From NCBI GenBank assembly GCA_902364645.1, contig CABJEP010000019.1, positions 8,628-33,270 on the forward strand: a DNA stretch of 24,643 bases. Reading direction: 5' to 3'. Each line of letters begins with the position of its first letter. The first letter of the stretch is position 1. The translations under genes and the position numbers were made by a program. Origin of the DNA: Coriobacteriaceae bacterium (GTDB lineage: Bacteria > Actinomycetota > Coriobacteriia > Coriobacteriales > Coriobacteriaceae). This document shows, piece by piece, positions 7,986 through 16,636 of this stretch. The notes below the pieces were generated by a model. The model did not search any database, had not been told where the DNA came from, and saw nothing but the letters and a program-made list of their open reading frames with translations.

Positions 7986-9506
7986 GTGAGAGAGGAGAGC
8001 CCCCGACAAGGTATGAGGAGGCCCGACTCGGACCGTGCTTCCTCGCGGCGCAGCACACCGCGTTCCGGTCGTGGCAGGCAGTCGTTTAGCGAACGCTATA
8101 TTGCCGGCGTTCCCGCCCGCATCATGCGCCCCCGTCTGATATTTATGGCCTGCCTGTTTACTTTGGTGTGCTTTGGTCTGCTGATGGTGTACTCGGCGTC
8201 TTCGGTCGAGGCGCTGCACGAGAATGGCTCGGCGACGTTTTTCCTGGGTCGACAGGCCGCGTTTGCCGTGGTTGGTGTTCTGGCGCTGATTGCCATCGTG
8301 CGCGTTTTGCCGGACAGCTGGTTTGGGGAGGATGTGCTTAGGATCTTCCTTATCGGCATGATAGGGCTACTGTTTCTGGTGTTCTTGGTGGGCAGCGGCA
8401 GCCGTGGCGCCACGCGCTGGCTCAACATCGCCGGTATTCAGTTCCAGCCTTCCGAGTTTTTAAAGCCATTTGCCATTGCGTATTCGGCCATCATGCTTGA
8501 TCGCTTCTTTTCGCCCGGTGGCAACATCAACGAATTCCTTCGCAAGATGGGCATCTACCTGGGTATTTCGCTCTTTCTGATCTTTATCCAGCCCGATTTC
8601 GGTACTGTCCTGATCATCCTGTTGACCCTCATGTGCATGGCGTTGTTTGCGGGTCTCGACCCGAGATTTATCATCGGCGTGCTAATCTTCGGCATTCTCG
8701 TGATCGTGATTGCACTTGTCGCAGAGCCGTACCGTATGGTGCGTATTCAGGTTGCCTTGAACCCTTGGGCTGACGAGTATGGTGACGGCTATCAGGCCAC
8801 GCTTGCCATCATGGCCTTTGCCTCGGGCGGTCTGTTCGGCCGTGGCATCGGCAACTCAACCATGAAGTACTCGTATCTGCCCGAGGCGCACAATGACTAC
8901 ATCCTGGCCATCATTGGCGAGGAAGTCGGCTTTGTCGGAACCGTGCTGTTCTTCTTGGTGTTTGCGATGCTGATCTACTCGGCGTTTCGCATTGCCGAGC
9001 AGGCGACCGATCGTCGGGGCGCGCTTATGGCGTCTGGCTCCGCGGTCATTCTCGCGGTGCAGTTTTTGATTAACGCGCTGGGCATCCTCAACGTGTTTCC
9101 CATGACGGGCAAACCGTTGCCGTTTATTAGCTACGGCGGTTCGTCGATTATTGTGTCGCTTATGCTTGCCGGTCTGATCCTGCGCGTTTCGTACGAGAGC
9201 GCCCGTCGCGATGAGTACGACCGTCGCCGCGAGAGCTTTGCCGTTATGGATGAGAGTACCGCCGGCGTAGCCCATGTGCGCGGTGAACGACCTTCGCGTA
9301 GCGGCTTTACCGTTCTGGATGGTTCTACATCCGAGCCGGCAGCTCGTCCACGTCCGCGGACGGCTCCGCAAGGTCGTCCTCAGCGCCCCAGCCCTCGCAG
9401 CGCGGGCGGCGGATATAATCGAATCGATTTGAACTCGGACCCGTCGGCGCGTCTACGCATCGACGACCAGGGACCGCGTGTACGAAGGGACTACCATGAC
9501 CGATAA
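7986..9506 (+). CDS. ftsW: SEDS-family septal peptidoglycan glycosyltransferase FtsW
   Basis: 506 aa membrane protein that polymerises lipid II at the septum with the class B PBP. About ten hydrophobic segments span residues 50-402. Conserved blocks include GSRGATRWLNI, QPSEF, QPDFGT, and PEAHNDYILAIIGEE, whose Asp (about residue 304) matches the catalytic Asp of the SEDS family; GKPLPFISYGGSS is the FtsW signature. The start is set at GTG 7986 because AGGGG (7975-7979) lies 6 nt upstream; an in-frame TTG at 7980 is too close to it. The cytoplasmic N-tail (about 46 aa) and C-tail (about 100 aa, R/P/S-rich) are long and probably disordered. The 3' end overlaps murG by 11 bp. Confidence 0.94.
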   Translation: MREESPRQGMRRPDSDRASSRRSTPRSGRGRQSFSERYIAGVPARIMRPRLIFMACLFTLVCFGLLMVYSASSVEALHENGSATFFLGRQAAFAVVGVLALIAIVRVLPDSWFGEDVLRIFLIGMIGLLFLVFLVGSGSRGATRWLNIAGIQFQPSEFLKPFAIAYSAIMLDRFFSPGGNINEFLRKMGIYLGISLFLIFIQPDFGTVLIILLTLMCMALFAGLDPRFIIGVLIFGILVIVIALVAEPYRMVRIQVALNPWADEYGDGYQATLAIMAFASGGLFGRGIGNSTMKYSYLPEAHNDYILAIIGEEVGFVGTVLFFLVFAMLIYSAFRIAEQATDRRGALMASGSAVILAVQFLINALGILNVFPMTGKPLPFISYGGSSIIVSLMLAGLILRVSYESARRDEYDRRRESFAVMDESTAGVAHVRGERPSRSGFTVLDGSTSEPAARPRPRTAPQGRPQRPSPRSAGGGYNRIDLNSDPSARLRIDDQGPRVRRDYHDR

Positions 9507-10611
9507 GATGACCGTTGCTATTGCAGCCGGCGGCACGGCGGGACACATCAACCCCGCGCTCGCCTTGGCCGAAGAGCTGCGTGATCGTGGCCACCACGTT
9601 GTGTTCGTGGGCCAGTCGCGCAAGCTCGAGGGTCGTCTGGTCCCCGAGGCTGGGTTTGATTTTGTGCCCATTACGGTCACGGGCTTCGACCGCTCCCGTC
9701 CTTGGACGGCGCTGACCTCCCTGTGGCGTGTCAACAAGGCCAAGCGTGCGCTCACCAGTCATTTCTCAAAGGTCGGCAAGCCCGATGCCGCCATCGGTTT
9801 TGGTGCCTATGTCGAGGTTCCGCTGCTGGGGTGGTGCAAGGGCGCAGGCGTTCCGTATCTGCTGCATGAGCAGAACTCTGTTCCGGGCCTGGCCAACAAG
9901 ATGATGAACTCCCACGCCGCCCACGTGTGCATCTCGGTGCCGGCAGCGCGTTCGGTCTTTGAGCGCGAAGGTGACCCTGACCACGTGCTCATGACCGGCA
10001 ACCCCGTACGTCGCTCGGTGATCGAGGGCGATCGCGCTCGCGGCCGCAAGGCACTTGGCGTTCCCGAGGACGCTACGCTGCTGCTCGTCTTTGGCGGTTC
10101 ACTCGGCGCCCAGCACCTCAACGAGCGCGTGGCTTCGCTCAAAAACGAGCTGCTTTCGCGCAAGAACCTCTATGTGTTGCATTCGACGGGTGCCGACGGC
10201 TTTGAGGAGACCGAGCGCGCTTTGGCGCTGACGCTCGAGGAGGCGAAGCGTTACCGCGTCCAGCCTTACATCGACAACATGGGCGACATGCTGGCTGCTG
10301 CCGATTTGGTGCTATCGCGTTCGGGAGCATCGAGCGTGGCCGAGATCGCTGCGCTCGCCGTGCCTTCGGTGCTCGTGCCGTACCCGCATGCGACGGCCGA
10401 CCACCAAACCACCAATGCCCGTTATCTGGTCGACGCCGGGGCCGGCGTGCTCTGCGCCGATGCCGATATCGACGGTTCTGCCTTTGCCGATGAGCTGCTG
10501 CACCTGGTCGATGACGCGGCGGCGCGCGACGCCATGCGTCAGGCGGCGCGTGGTCTGGCTCAGGATAGAGCCGCCGCTCTTCTGGCGGATGCAGTAGAGG
10601 GTTTGCGTTAG
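9496..10611 (+). CDS. murG: UDP-N-acetylglucosamine--lipid I transferase MurG
   Basis: 371 aa GT-B glycosyltransferase on the inner membrane face, converting lipid I to lipid II. The G-loop GGTAGHINP (12-20; usual GGTGGH) and the lipid-I site HEQN (122-125) are in the N-domain. GNPVR (166-170), GGSLGAQ (198-204) and the UDP-GlcNAc region with SRSGASSVAE and PYPHATADHQ are in the C-domain. ATG 9496 is chosen because GAAGGGA (9484-9490) lies 5 nt upstream; an in-frame GTG at 9478 lacks a good site. It overlaps the end of ftsW by 11 bp, implying coupled translation. Confidence 0.96.
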   Translation: MTDKMTVAIAAGGTAGHINPALALAEELRDRGHHVVFVGQSRKLEGRLVPEAGFDFVPITVTGFDRSRPWTALTSLWRVNKAKRALTSHFSKVGKPDAAIGFGAYVEVPLLGWCKGAGVPYLLHEQNSVPGLANKMMNSHAAHVCISVPAARSVFEREGDPDHVLMTGNPVRRSVIEGDRARGRKALGVPEDATLLLVFGGSLGAQHLNERVASLKNELLSRKNLYVLHSTGADGFEETERALALTLEEAKRYRVQPYIDNMGDMLAAADLVLSRSGASSVAEIAALAVPSVLVPYPHATADHQTTNARYLVDAGAGVLCADADIDGSAFADELLHLVDDAAARDAMRQAARGLAQDRAAALLADAVEGLR

Positions 10612-10708
10612 TTAGACGGGATATCTTCGGTCGCCCTCGCGCTGATGCGGTAGGTGCGGTACAGTTAACGGGTTACAGGCAGTGTTTACGCAAGGAGTAC
10701 ACGAGCAC

Positions 10709-12127
10709 ATGGCTGATTCCCAGACTGCAACCTCCGCGCCCGAGTTTAAGAGCGCCCACTTTATCGGTATCGGCGGCGCCGGCATGAGCGGCATCGCCCT
10801 CGTTCTGCACGAGCGCGGTTATGCCGTTACCGGCTCCGACCTTAAGACGTCACGTTATATCCGCCAGCTTACCCGCGCTGGTGTGAAGGTGCATGTGGGC
10901 CATGAGGCCGCCACGATCGACGAGGTCAAGCCCGACGTGGTTGTTGTCTCCACCGCTATTCCGGAGTCCAACCCTGAACTCGTGCGCGCTCGCGAGCTTG
11001 GTATTCCCGTGTGGCCCCGTGCCAAGATGCTCTCTGCTTTGGGTCACGGCTACACCACCGTCGCTGTTGCCGGCACGCATGGCAAGACCACCACGTCTTC
11101 GATGTGTGCCACCATGCTCGACCGCATGGGTCTGGATCCGAGCTTCCTGATCGGTGGCATCGTCGAGGGCTATGACACGAACGGTAAGAACGGCTCGGGC
11201 GACTACTTTGTCGCCGAGGCCGACGAGTCCGACAGCTCCTTCCTGTTCCTGAACCCCAACGTAGTCATTGTGACCAACGTCGAGGCCGACCACCTCGATC
11301 ACTACTCGGGTATCGAGGAGATCGAGGCAACTTTCGCCAAATTCATGAGCCTGGTGGGCGAGGACGGCACCGTCATCGTCTGCGGTGAGGACCCGCATCT
11401 GGTCGAGCTCGCCAAGTCGACGGGCCGTCACGTGCTTTCCTACGGCTTTGCCGAGAGCAACGACATCGTCTGCATGCACCCGGATGTCAAGGGCATCCAG
11501 AGTGACTTTATCGTTCGCTTTGAGGACGGCACTGAGCGCGCTGTGGAGATCAAGAGCAATCCTGGTCGCCACAACATGCTCAACGCCACGGCGGTGCTCA
11601 CCGTCGCCCATGTCCTGGGCCTTGACATCGACGCCGCCGCCAAGGCGCTCTCGAGCTTTGAGGGCGTCCGCCGTCGCTTTACCCACGTGGGCGATATCGA
11701 TGGCATCACCGTGGTCGATGATTACGGCCATCACCCCACCGAGATCAAGGCGACGCTTGCTGCCGCTTCGTCGCTGGGTTACAAGCACGTCGACGTCGTG
11801 TTCCAGCCGCACCGCTATTCGCGCCTGCAGGCCCTGTGCGACGACTTTGCCGATGCATTTGCCAATGCCGATAAACTGCTGCTGATTGATGTGTTCTCGG
11901 CTGGCGAGATGCCCATTCCGGGTGTCACCTCTAAGATGCTCGCCGATACCGTGCGCGCCAAGCATCCTGGCAAGGAGGTCGTGTACTGCTCCAGCCGTCT
12001 TGAGCTCAATCAGGAGCTCGAGCAGATGGTGGGCGAGGGCGACCTGCTGCTCACCATGGGTGCCGGCGACGTTACGACCGTCGGTCCCGAGTTCATTGAG
12101 TATCTGACTGCCAAGAAAGACGCTTAA
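10709..12127 (+). CDS. murC: UDP-N-acetylmuramate--L-alanine ligase MurC
   Basis: 472 aa cytoplasmic Mur ligase, first amino-acid addition to UDP-MurNAc. The N-terminal dinucleotide-like motif GIGGAGMSGIA (20-30) is diagnostic of MurC; the ATP loop AGTHGKTTTS is at 121-130. Downstream are EADESDSSF, NVEADHLDHY, GRHNMLNA, DDYGHHPTE and FQPHRYSR, then GAGDV near the end. ATG 10709 is preceded by AAGGAG (10692-10697) at 11 nt, slightly long; an in-frame GTG at 10682 would add 9 unconserved residues and has no site of its own. A 97-nt gap separates it from murG, with no convincing promoter seen. Confidence 0.96.
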   Translation: MADSQTATSAPEFKSAHFIGIGGAGMSGIALVLHERGYAVTGSDLKTSRYIRQLTRAGVKVHVGHEAATIDEVKPDVVVVSTAIPESNPELVRARELGIPVWPRAKMLSALGHGYTTVAVAGTHGKTTTSSMCATMLDRMGLDPSFLIGGIVEGYDTNGKNGSGDYFVAEADESDSSFLFLNPNVVIVTNVEADHLDHYSGIEEIEATFAKFMSLVGEDGTVIVCGEDPHLVELAKSTGRHVLSYGFAESNDIVCMHPDVKGIQSDFIVRFEDGTERAVEIKSNPGRHNMLNATAVLTVAHVLGLDIDAAAKALSSFEGVRRRFTHVGDIDGITVVDDYGHHPTEIKATLAAASSLGYKHVDVVFQPHRYSRLQALCDDFADAFANADKLLLIDVFSAGEMPIPGVTSKMLADTVRAKHPGKEVVYCSSRLELNQELEQMVGEGDLLLTMGAGDVTTVGPEFIEYLTAKKDA

Positions 12128-12132
12128 GTCTA

Positions 12133-13044
12133 ATGGGTCTGTTTAACGCCGTCATGGCGCTCTCGGGCATGATCGACACGGATGTGATCGAGGACGAGCG
12201 CCTTGCGCGTCATACGAGCTATCGTATCGGCGGCAAGGCCGACCTCTTTGTGACGTGCCATAGCTATCATGCCCTCCGCCGCGCCGTGGCGGTGCTCGAT
12301 CGCGAGCAGGTGCCGTGGGTCATCATCGGCAAGGGCTCCAATCTGCTGGTTGCCGATGGCGGTTATCGCGGTGCCGTCATTTCGCTCGGACGTGAGTTTC
12401 AGCGCACGGTTGTTGCCGAGGACGGCTGCACGCTGACCGTTGGTGCGGGCGTGATGTTCGCGCGTTTGGTCAACGATGCCTTGTCGCGCGGGCTTTCGGG
12501 CCTTGAGTTCGCGGTCGGTATTCCCGGTTCGGTCGGCGGCGCCGTGTCCATGAACGCAGGTACGCGGACCGAGTGGATCGGTTCCCTTATCGAGGACGTG
12601 GTCACGTTTGATCCGGCGTCCGGTATTAAGCACTATGCAGGGTCCGAGATCGCTTGGGGGTATCGCGAGTGCAGCTTGCCGCGTAACGAGATCATTCTCG
12701 AGTGCGTGCTCAAGCTCAAACCCGCGCCCAAGGCAGACATTCGCGAGCGTATGGAGCGGTACCTGACGCGCCGCAAGCGCACGCAGCCCATGGGTCGCGC
12801 ATCCTGCGGATCGGTCTTTCGCAACCCGCCCGATGCAAGCGTGGGCAAGTTGATTGAGGATTGTGGATTAAAGGGTTTTTCGGTTGGCGGTGCGGAAGTT
12901 TCGCCCGTACACGCTAATTTTATCGTTAATAACGGAACCGCCTCGGCCGATGACGTGGCCGCGGTTATCAGGCATGTGCACGGAAAGGTGAGGGAGGCGT
13001 ATGGCATCGAGCTCAGACCGGAAGTTAAATTCCTCGGCTTCTAG
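12133..13044 (+). CDS. murB: UDP-N-acetylenolpyruvoylglucosamine reductase MurB
   Basis: 303 aa FAD enzyme that reduces UDP-GlcNAc-enolpyruvate to UDP-MurNAc with NADPH. FAD-binding elements are TSYRIGGKAD (28-37), GKGSNLL (66-72) and GIPGSVGGAVSMNAG (129-143). Catalytic residues are R178 in GYRE, S227 in GSVFRNP as proton donor, and E297 in the C-terminal RPEVKFLG. VGGAEVSPVHANFIVN (251-266) is the standard C-terminal block. It begins 5 nt after murC with no clear ribosome site and ends 44 bp inside ftsQ. murB between murC and ftsQ is a common Gram-positive arrangement. Confidence 0.96.
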   Translation: MGLFNAVMALSGMIDTDVIEDERLARHTSYRIGGKADLFVTCHSYHALRRAVAVLDREQVPWVIIGKGSNLLVADGGYRGAVISLGREFQRTVVAEDGCTLTVGAGVMFARLVNDALSRGLSGLEFAVGIPGSVGGAVSMNAGTRTEWIGSLIEDVVTFDPASGIKHYAGSEIAWGYRECSLPRNEIILECVLKLKPAPKADIRERMERYLTRRKRTQPMGRASCGSVFRNPPDASVGKLIEDCGLKGFSVGGAEVSPVHANFIVNNGTASADDVAAVIRHVHGKVREAYGIELRPEVKFLGF

Positions 13045-14266
13045 AGCATCGAAACCAACCTTCCGCCGCGCCGGAGGGCGTTCCGGCGCACCTGCCCAGT
13101 CTCAACATAAGCCCGCCATGCCCTCCAAGTCTGTTGGGTCCGTCCGTCCTGCCAAGCGCCCGGTCGTCGGCTCGCAGCTGGGGGGACGCCCCGCTTCTAA
13201 AAAGACGAGTCTTCCGGCTCCGCGTCCTTCGGTGACGCCCAAGCCGGCGATGGGCACCAAGACCTCCCGACCTATGGCGACGCTCAGACCTTCGCTGGGA
13301 GCTCGTGCGCCGCATGCCGGCCGTACGTTGGCTGGCGCTAAGCCGCGTTCACTGACATCGGTGCCCGCTGCCAAGGCGTCTTCGGCAAAAAAGGGCATCA
13401 ATCCTCTGTCATCGCTTGGTGCCATGGCAAGCAAGACGACCGACGTCGCTTCTGCCATTAAAGGTAAGGGCAAAATCGCGGGCGGCATCCTGGCAGCCGT
13501 GGTCGTACTTGCCATTGTTGCCATCGTCGTCATCAACTCCGGCCTGTTTGCCGCCACCGATATTCAGATTCATGGTAGCGAGCATGTGACCAAGCACGAC
13601 GCCATGCAGCTCATCAGTCTTCCCGAGAACACGTCGCTCTTTAACGTGGATCCCGATCAGATCACCGAGGGCCTCAAGCAAAACCCGTGGGTCTCGGGCG
13701 TGGATGTCCAGCGTCAGTTTCCCCATACGCTTATCATCACGCCGACGGAGCGTAAAGTTACCGCCATTGCGTATATCAGCTCCGACGACCTTGCCTGGGC
13801 TATCGGAGACGATGACACCTGGATCGCTCCGCTTTCGACGTCTGTCGAGGTGGATGACCAGGGGAACGTCATTACATCGGGGGAGGGTGCCAACACCCTG
13901 ACCGGCATCGATGCGGCCCTGGCGCTTGCCAAGCACTACGGCGCCGTGCTGTTGACTGATGTCTCGGCCGATGTCGCACCGGTTTCGGGTCGGGCGGTGA
14001 GCTCCAAGGCCGTCAAGGCCGGCCTGGATTACGCACGCGGTTTTTCGAGCGAGTTCTTGGACCAGGTGAAGGATATTTCCACGCCTTCCGTCGAGGCTAT
14101 CTCGGCAAATCTCGACAACGGCGTCGAGGTGTCGCTGGGCGATTCGGATGATATCGCCAAGAAAGAACGCATCGTGACCAAGCTGCTTTCGCAGGTAGAG
14201 GGCGTGACCTATATCAATGTGCGCTCTCCAGGCAACTACACGTTTAGGAACGCACCGACCGCCTAG
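13001..14266 (+). CDS. ftsQ: Cell division protein FtsQ/DivIB
   Basis: 421 aa bitopic divisome protein. Cytoplasmic residues 1-159 are basic and rich in S, P, A, K and R, with no evident domain. The membrane segment is at about 160-183 (GGILAAVVVLAIVAIVVI), followed by the extracellular POTRA domain at about 184-254, with IQIHGSEHVTKHD and the NPWVSGVDVQRQFPHTL block typical of FtsQ/DivIB, and then a beta domain. FtsQ recruits FtsL/FtsB. The ATG has a strong GAGGGAGG site lying within murB, giving a 44-bp overlap in another frame. The extension makes the protein longer than typical FtsQ (roughly 250-310 aa). Confidence 0.92.
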   Translation: MASSSDRKLNSSASRASKPTFRRAGGRSGAPAQSQHKPAMPSKSVGSVRPAKRPVVGSQLGGRPASKKTSLPAPRPSVTPKPAMGTKTSRPMATLRPSLGARAPHAGRTLAGAKPRSLTSVPAAKASSAKKGINPLSSLGAMASKTTDVASAIKGKGKIAGGILAAVVVLAIVAIVVINSGLFAATDIQIHGSEHVTKHDAMQLISLPENTSLFNVDPDQITEGLKQNPWVSGVDVQRQFPHTLIITPTERKVTAIAYISSDDLAWAIGDDDTWIAPLSTSVEVDDQGNVITSGEGANTLTGIDAALALAKHYGAVLLTDVSADVAPVSGRAVSSKAVKAGLDYARGFSSEFLDQVKDISTPSVEAISANLDNGVEVSLGDSDDIAKKERIVTKLLSQVEGVTYINVRSPGNYTFRNAPTA

Positions 14267-14329
14267 CATCCAAATGGCTTTGTTGAGGGGCCATACCACG
14301 CCGTTTATCTGGTTTGTTTGGTTTTCACG

Positions 14330-14387
14330 GTCAATTATTTGACTGATACGTTCATAATGTGCAAACATAATACGGTTTACCTTTGCA
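14330..14387 (+). promoter_or_regulatory. AT-rich ftsZ upstream region with two dyads
   Basis: The 198 nt between ftsQ and ftsZ are much more AT-rich than the surroundings. Two inverted repeats stand out: GTCAA-TTAT-TTGAC (14330-14343, perfect 5-bp arms) and TGCAAA-N16-TTTGCA (14360-14365, 14382-14387). CATAAT occurs at 14353-14358 and again at 14366-14371 inside the second dyad, and TTGACT is at 14339-14344, but no pair has good 16-18 bp spacing. I read this as a dedicated ftsZ promoter/operator region whose exact promoter I cannot fix. Confidence 0.45.
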
Positions 14388-14464
14388 TTTACTTTCAACC
14401 TGAAGGTTAATGTGCGCAGGGGTCAACCCATGCTATGGCTATAACCTTTGTTCGGAGGACCGAC

Positions 14465-15619
14465 ATGCACGAGACAGAGATCAACAACTACCTTGCCGTC
14501 ATTAAGGTGGTCGGCGTCGGTGGCGGCGGTACCAACGCGGTCAATCGAATGATCGAAGAGGGCATCCGCGGCGTCGAGTTTGTTGCCATCAACACCGATG
14601 CTCAGGCGCTCGCGATCTCTGATGCCGATATCAAGGTGCACATCGGCACCGACCTTACCCGCGGCCTGGGCGCCGGCGCCAACCCCGAGGTTGGCCGCAA
14701 GGCTGCCGATGAGTCGCGCGACGATATCGCCGAGGCGCTCGCTGGCGCCGACATGGTGTTCATCACCTGCGGCGAGGGCGGTGGTACCGGTACCGGCGCT
14801 GCTCCCATCGTTGCCGATATCGCGATGAACGAGGTCGGCGCGCTGACCGTCGCCGTCGTGACCAAGCCCTTTACCTTCGAGGGTCGCAAGCGCAAGAAGA
14901 GCGCCGAGGAGGGCATCAAGACGCTCTCCGATTGCGTCGACACCATGATCGTTATCCCTAACGACAAGCTGCTCGACATCGCCGAGAAGAAGACCACTAT
15001 GCTCGAGGCGTTCGCGATTGCCGATGGCGTCCTTTCCCAGGGCACCCAGGGCATCACCGACCTCATCACCGTCCCGGGTATCATCAACCTGGACTTCGCC
15101 GATGTTAAGACCATCATGAAGCAGGCCGGTACCGCCATGATGGGTATCGGTACCGCTTCTGGGGACACCCGTGCCGTCGACGCTGCCCAGCAGGCTATCT
15201 CCAGTCCGCTGCTCGAGAGCTCCATCGATGGCGCCACGCGCGTCCTTCTTTCCATCGCCGGCTCCAAGGACCTGGGAATCCAGGAGATCAGCGACGCCGC
15301 CGACGTTGTCGCCAATGCCGTCGACCCCGAGGCCAACATCATCTTCGGTACCGTTGTTGACGAGTCCCTGGGCGACCAGGTGCGCATCACCGTTATCGCC
15401 ACGGGCTTCTCCGACTCCAACGTCAACCGTCAGGACGAGCTCTTCGCTGCCCAGCAGTCCCAGAGCAAGGCCGCTGCTTCTGCTGAGCCGCAGCGCACCG
15501 CTCCGGCTGCCAGCCCCGCTCAGGCTGCCCCGACTCGCAACGTCGGTGGTACCGAGCTGCCCAACTTTGGCAACGATCAGTTTGAGCTTCCCGACTTCCT
15601 CAAGCGCGGCAGCTTCTAG
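14465..15619 (+). CDS. ftsZ: Cell division GTPase FtsZ
   Basis: 384 aa tubulin homologue that polymerises into the Z ring. GTP-binding [14 protein letters not shown] (16-29), tubulin signature GGGTGTG (105-111) and the T7 loop NLDFAD (208-213) with catalytic aspartates are intact. The core ends near 320 and is followed by an A/P/Q-rich linker and the conserved tail ELPDFLKR (374-381), the docking peptide for SepF (encoded at 21991). ATG 14465 is chosen because GGAGGA (14454-14459) lies 5 nt upstream; an in-frame ATG at 14435 would add ten unconserved residues. An intrinsic terminator follows. Confidence 0.98.
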   Translation: MHETEINNYLAVIKVVGVGGGGTNAVNRMIEEGIRGVEFVAINTDAQALAISDADIKVHIGTDLTRGLGAGANPEVGRKAADESRDDIAEALAGADMVFITCGEGGGTGTGAAPIVADIAMNEVGALTVAVVTKPFTFEGRKRKKSAEEGIKTLSDCVDTMIVIPNDKLLDIAEKKTTMLEAFAIADGVLSQGTQGITDLITVPGIINLDFADVKTIMKQAGTAMMGIGTASGDTRAVDAAQQAISSPLLESSIDGATRVLLSIAGSKDLGIQEISDAADVVANAVDPEANIIFGTVVDESLGDQVRITVIATGFSDSNVNRQDELFAAQQSQSKAAASAEPQRTAPAASPAQAAPTRNVGGTELPNFGNDQFELPDFLKRGSF

Positions 15620-15643
15620 TTCGTTTTTATCAACGACCTGCAT

Positions 15644-15675
15644 GGGGTGCGTCCGATTGGGCGCACCCCTTTTTT
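15644..15675 (+). terminator. Intrinsic terminator after ftsZ
   Basis: GGGGTGCG (15644-15651) pairs perfectly with CGCACCCC (15662-15669) across a 10-nt loop, followed directly by six T. It lies 25 nt after the ftsZ stop and should end dcw transcription before pgeF. Confidence 0.9.
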
Positions 15676-15714
15676 GTTGTGGTTCGTCTTTGTAAACGAA
15701 AGCCTCCAATCTCC

Positions 15715-15757
15715 TTACGTTCCCTTTACGTTTGGTCCGTACTGCTGCGGGTATCCT
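15715..15757 (+). promoter_or_regulatory. Candidate Pho box and promoter for pgeF-pst-phoU
   Basis: TTACGTT occurs at 15715-15721 and 15726-15732, an exact 11-bp direct repeat. PhoB/PhoP response regulators bind direct repeats with 11-bp periodicity upstream of pst operons; the B. subtilis half-site is TTAACA-like. A modest -10 candidate TATCCT lies at 15752-15757, 19 bp after the repeats, with no recognisable -35, as is common for activator-dependent Pho promoters. Repeat spacing is seen; PhoP control is inferred. A GCGGC/GCCGC hairpin (about 15794-15808) lies in the leader. Confidence 0.45.
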
Positions 15758-15835
15758 TTTGATGAAGTATGGCAGCCGTATGACACGGACTGCTGCGGCG
15801 TCGCCGCGATACTTGTGTTATTAGGAGGCTTTAGT

Positions 15836-16636
15836 ATGGCAGCACGTGCGGACAACGTTTCGCGTGTCGACCATGATGGAGTTACGTTGGTAGAGGGCGC
15901 GACGCACGATGTTCGTTTTGCCTTTACCGAGCGCACCGGTGGCGTTTCCGAAGATGCGTACTCCTCGCTCAATCTGGGCTCGCATGTAGGCGATGACCCC
16001 TTTGCCGTTCAAGAAAATCGCCGTCGAGCGCTCGAAGCCATGGGCGCCGCCGAGTGCGAGCATAATCTGCTCGTGCCCAATCAAGTACATGGTGACCATG
16101 TCGTGACGGTGACCTCGAACGGCGCCGATGATCTTGAGAACATTCGCGAGCAGATTGCCGAGGGCTGCGATGCCATCGTCTGTACGGCCCATGAGGTACC
16201 CGTGCTACTCTGCTTTGCCGATTGCGTTCCCGTGGTGCTGGTTGCTCCCAACGGTTTTGCCGTGGTGCATTCTGGCTGGAAGGGCACGATTGCGCGCATT
16301 TCCGCCAAGGCGTGCCAAGCGCTTTGCGATGCAACCGGCTGCAATGCGAACGATGTTTCTGCCTATATTGGGCCCCATATCCTGGGCGACGAGTACGAGG
16401 TGTCCCAAGAGCTCATGGACCGCTTTGCCGCCGAGTTCTCGTGCATCGATGCGGGCGCTTCCCGTATGCTCGATCTTTCCGCCGCCATTCGCGAGGCGCT
16501 GGTGGATGCCGGCGTCGATGTGAACGGCATTGTGGACACCAAACTTTCCACCGTTCGCCAGAACGACCGCTTTTATTCCTACCGCAACGAGGGTGGCACC
16601 TGCGGGCGCCATGCGGCGATCGGCGTGATGCTATGA
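15836..16636 (+). CDS. pgeF: Peptidoglycan editing factor PgeF (YfiH, laccase-domain protein)
   Basis: 266 aa, single-domain member of the cytoplasmic multicopper-polyphenol-oxidoreductase/YfiH family. Metal ligands of the family are visible: H85 in NQVHGDH, C130 in CFADCVPV and H145 in VVHSGWKG; AYIGPHI lies further on. In E. coli PgeF removes wrongly incorporated L-Ser from UDP-MurNAc precursors; other members show purine nucleoside phosphorylase/adenosine deaminase activity, so substrate is not settled by sequence. ATG 15836 has a GGAGG site (15824-15828); the open frame extends upstream to 15647 but through the terminator. The stop overlaps pstS (ATGA), placing it in the phosphate operon. 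Confidence 0.9.
   Translation: MAARADNVSRVDHDGVTLVEGATHDVRFAFTERTGGVSEDAYSSLNLGSHVGDDPFAVQENRRRALEAMGAAECEHNLLVPNQVHGDHVVTVTSNGADDLENIREQIAEGCDAIVCTAHEVPVLLCFADCVPVVLVAPNGFAVVHSGWKGTIARISAKACQALCDATGCNANDVSAYIGPHILGDEYEVSQELMDRFAAEFSCIDAGASRMLDLSAAIREALVDAGVDVNGIVDTKLSTVRQNDRFYSYRNEGGTCGRHAAIGVML

Noticed and set aside
15647..15835. 63-codon upstream extension of pgeF
   Set aside because: It begins within the ftsZ terminator, has no similarity to the family, and the ATG at 15836 has a strong GGAGG site.
16222..16632. 137-codon upstream extension of pstS
   Set aside because: It overlaps pgeF in another frame, while the start at 16633 gives a perfect lipoprotein signal peptide.
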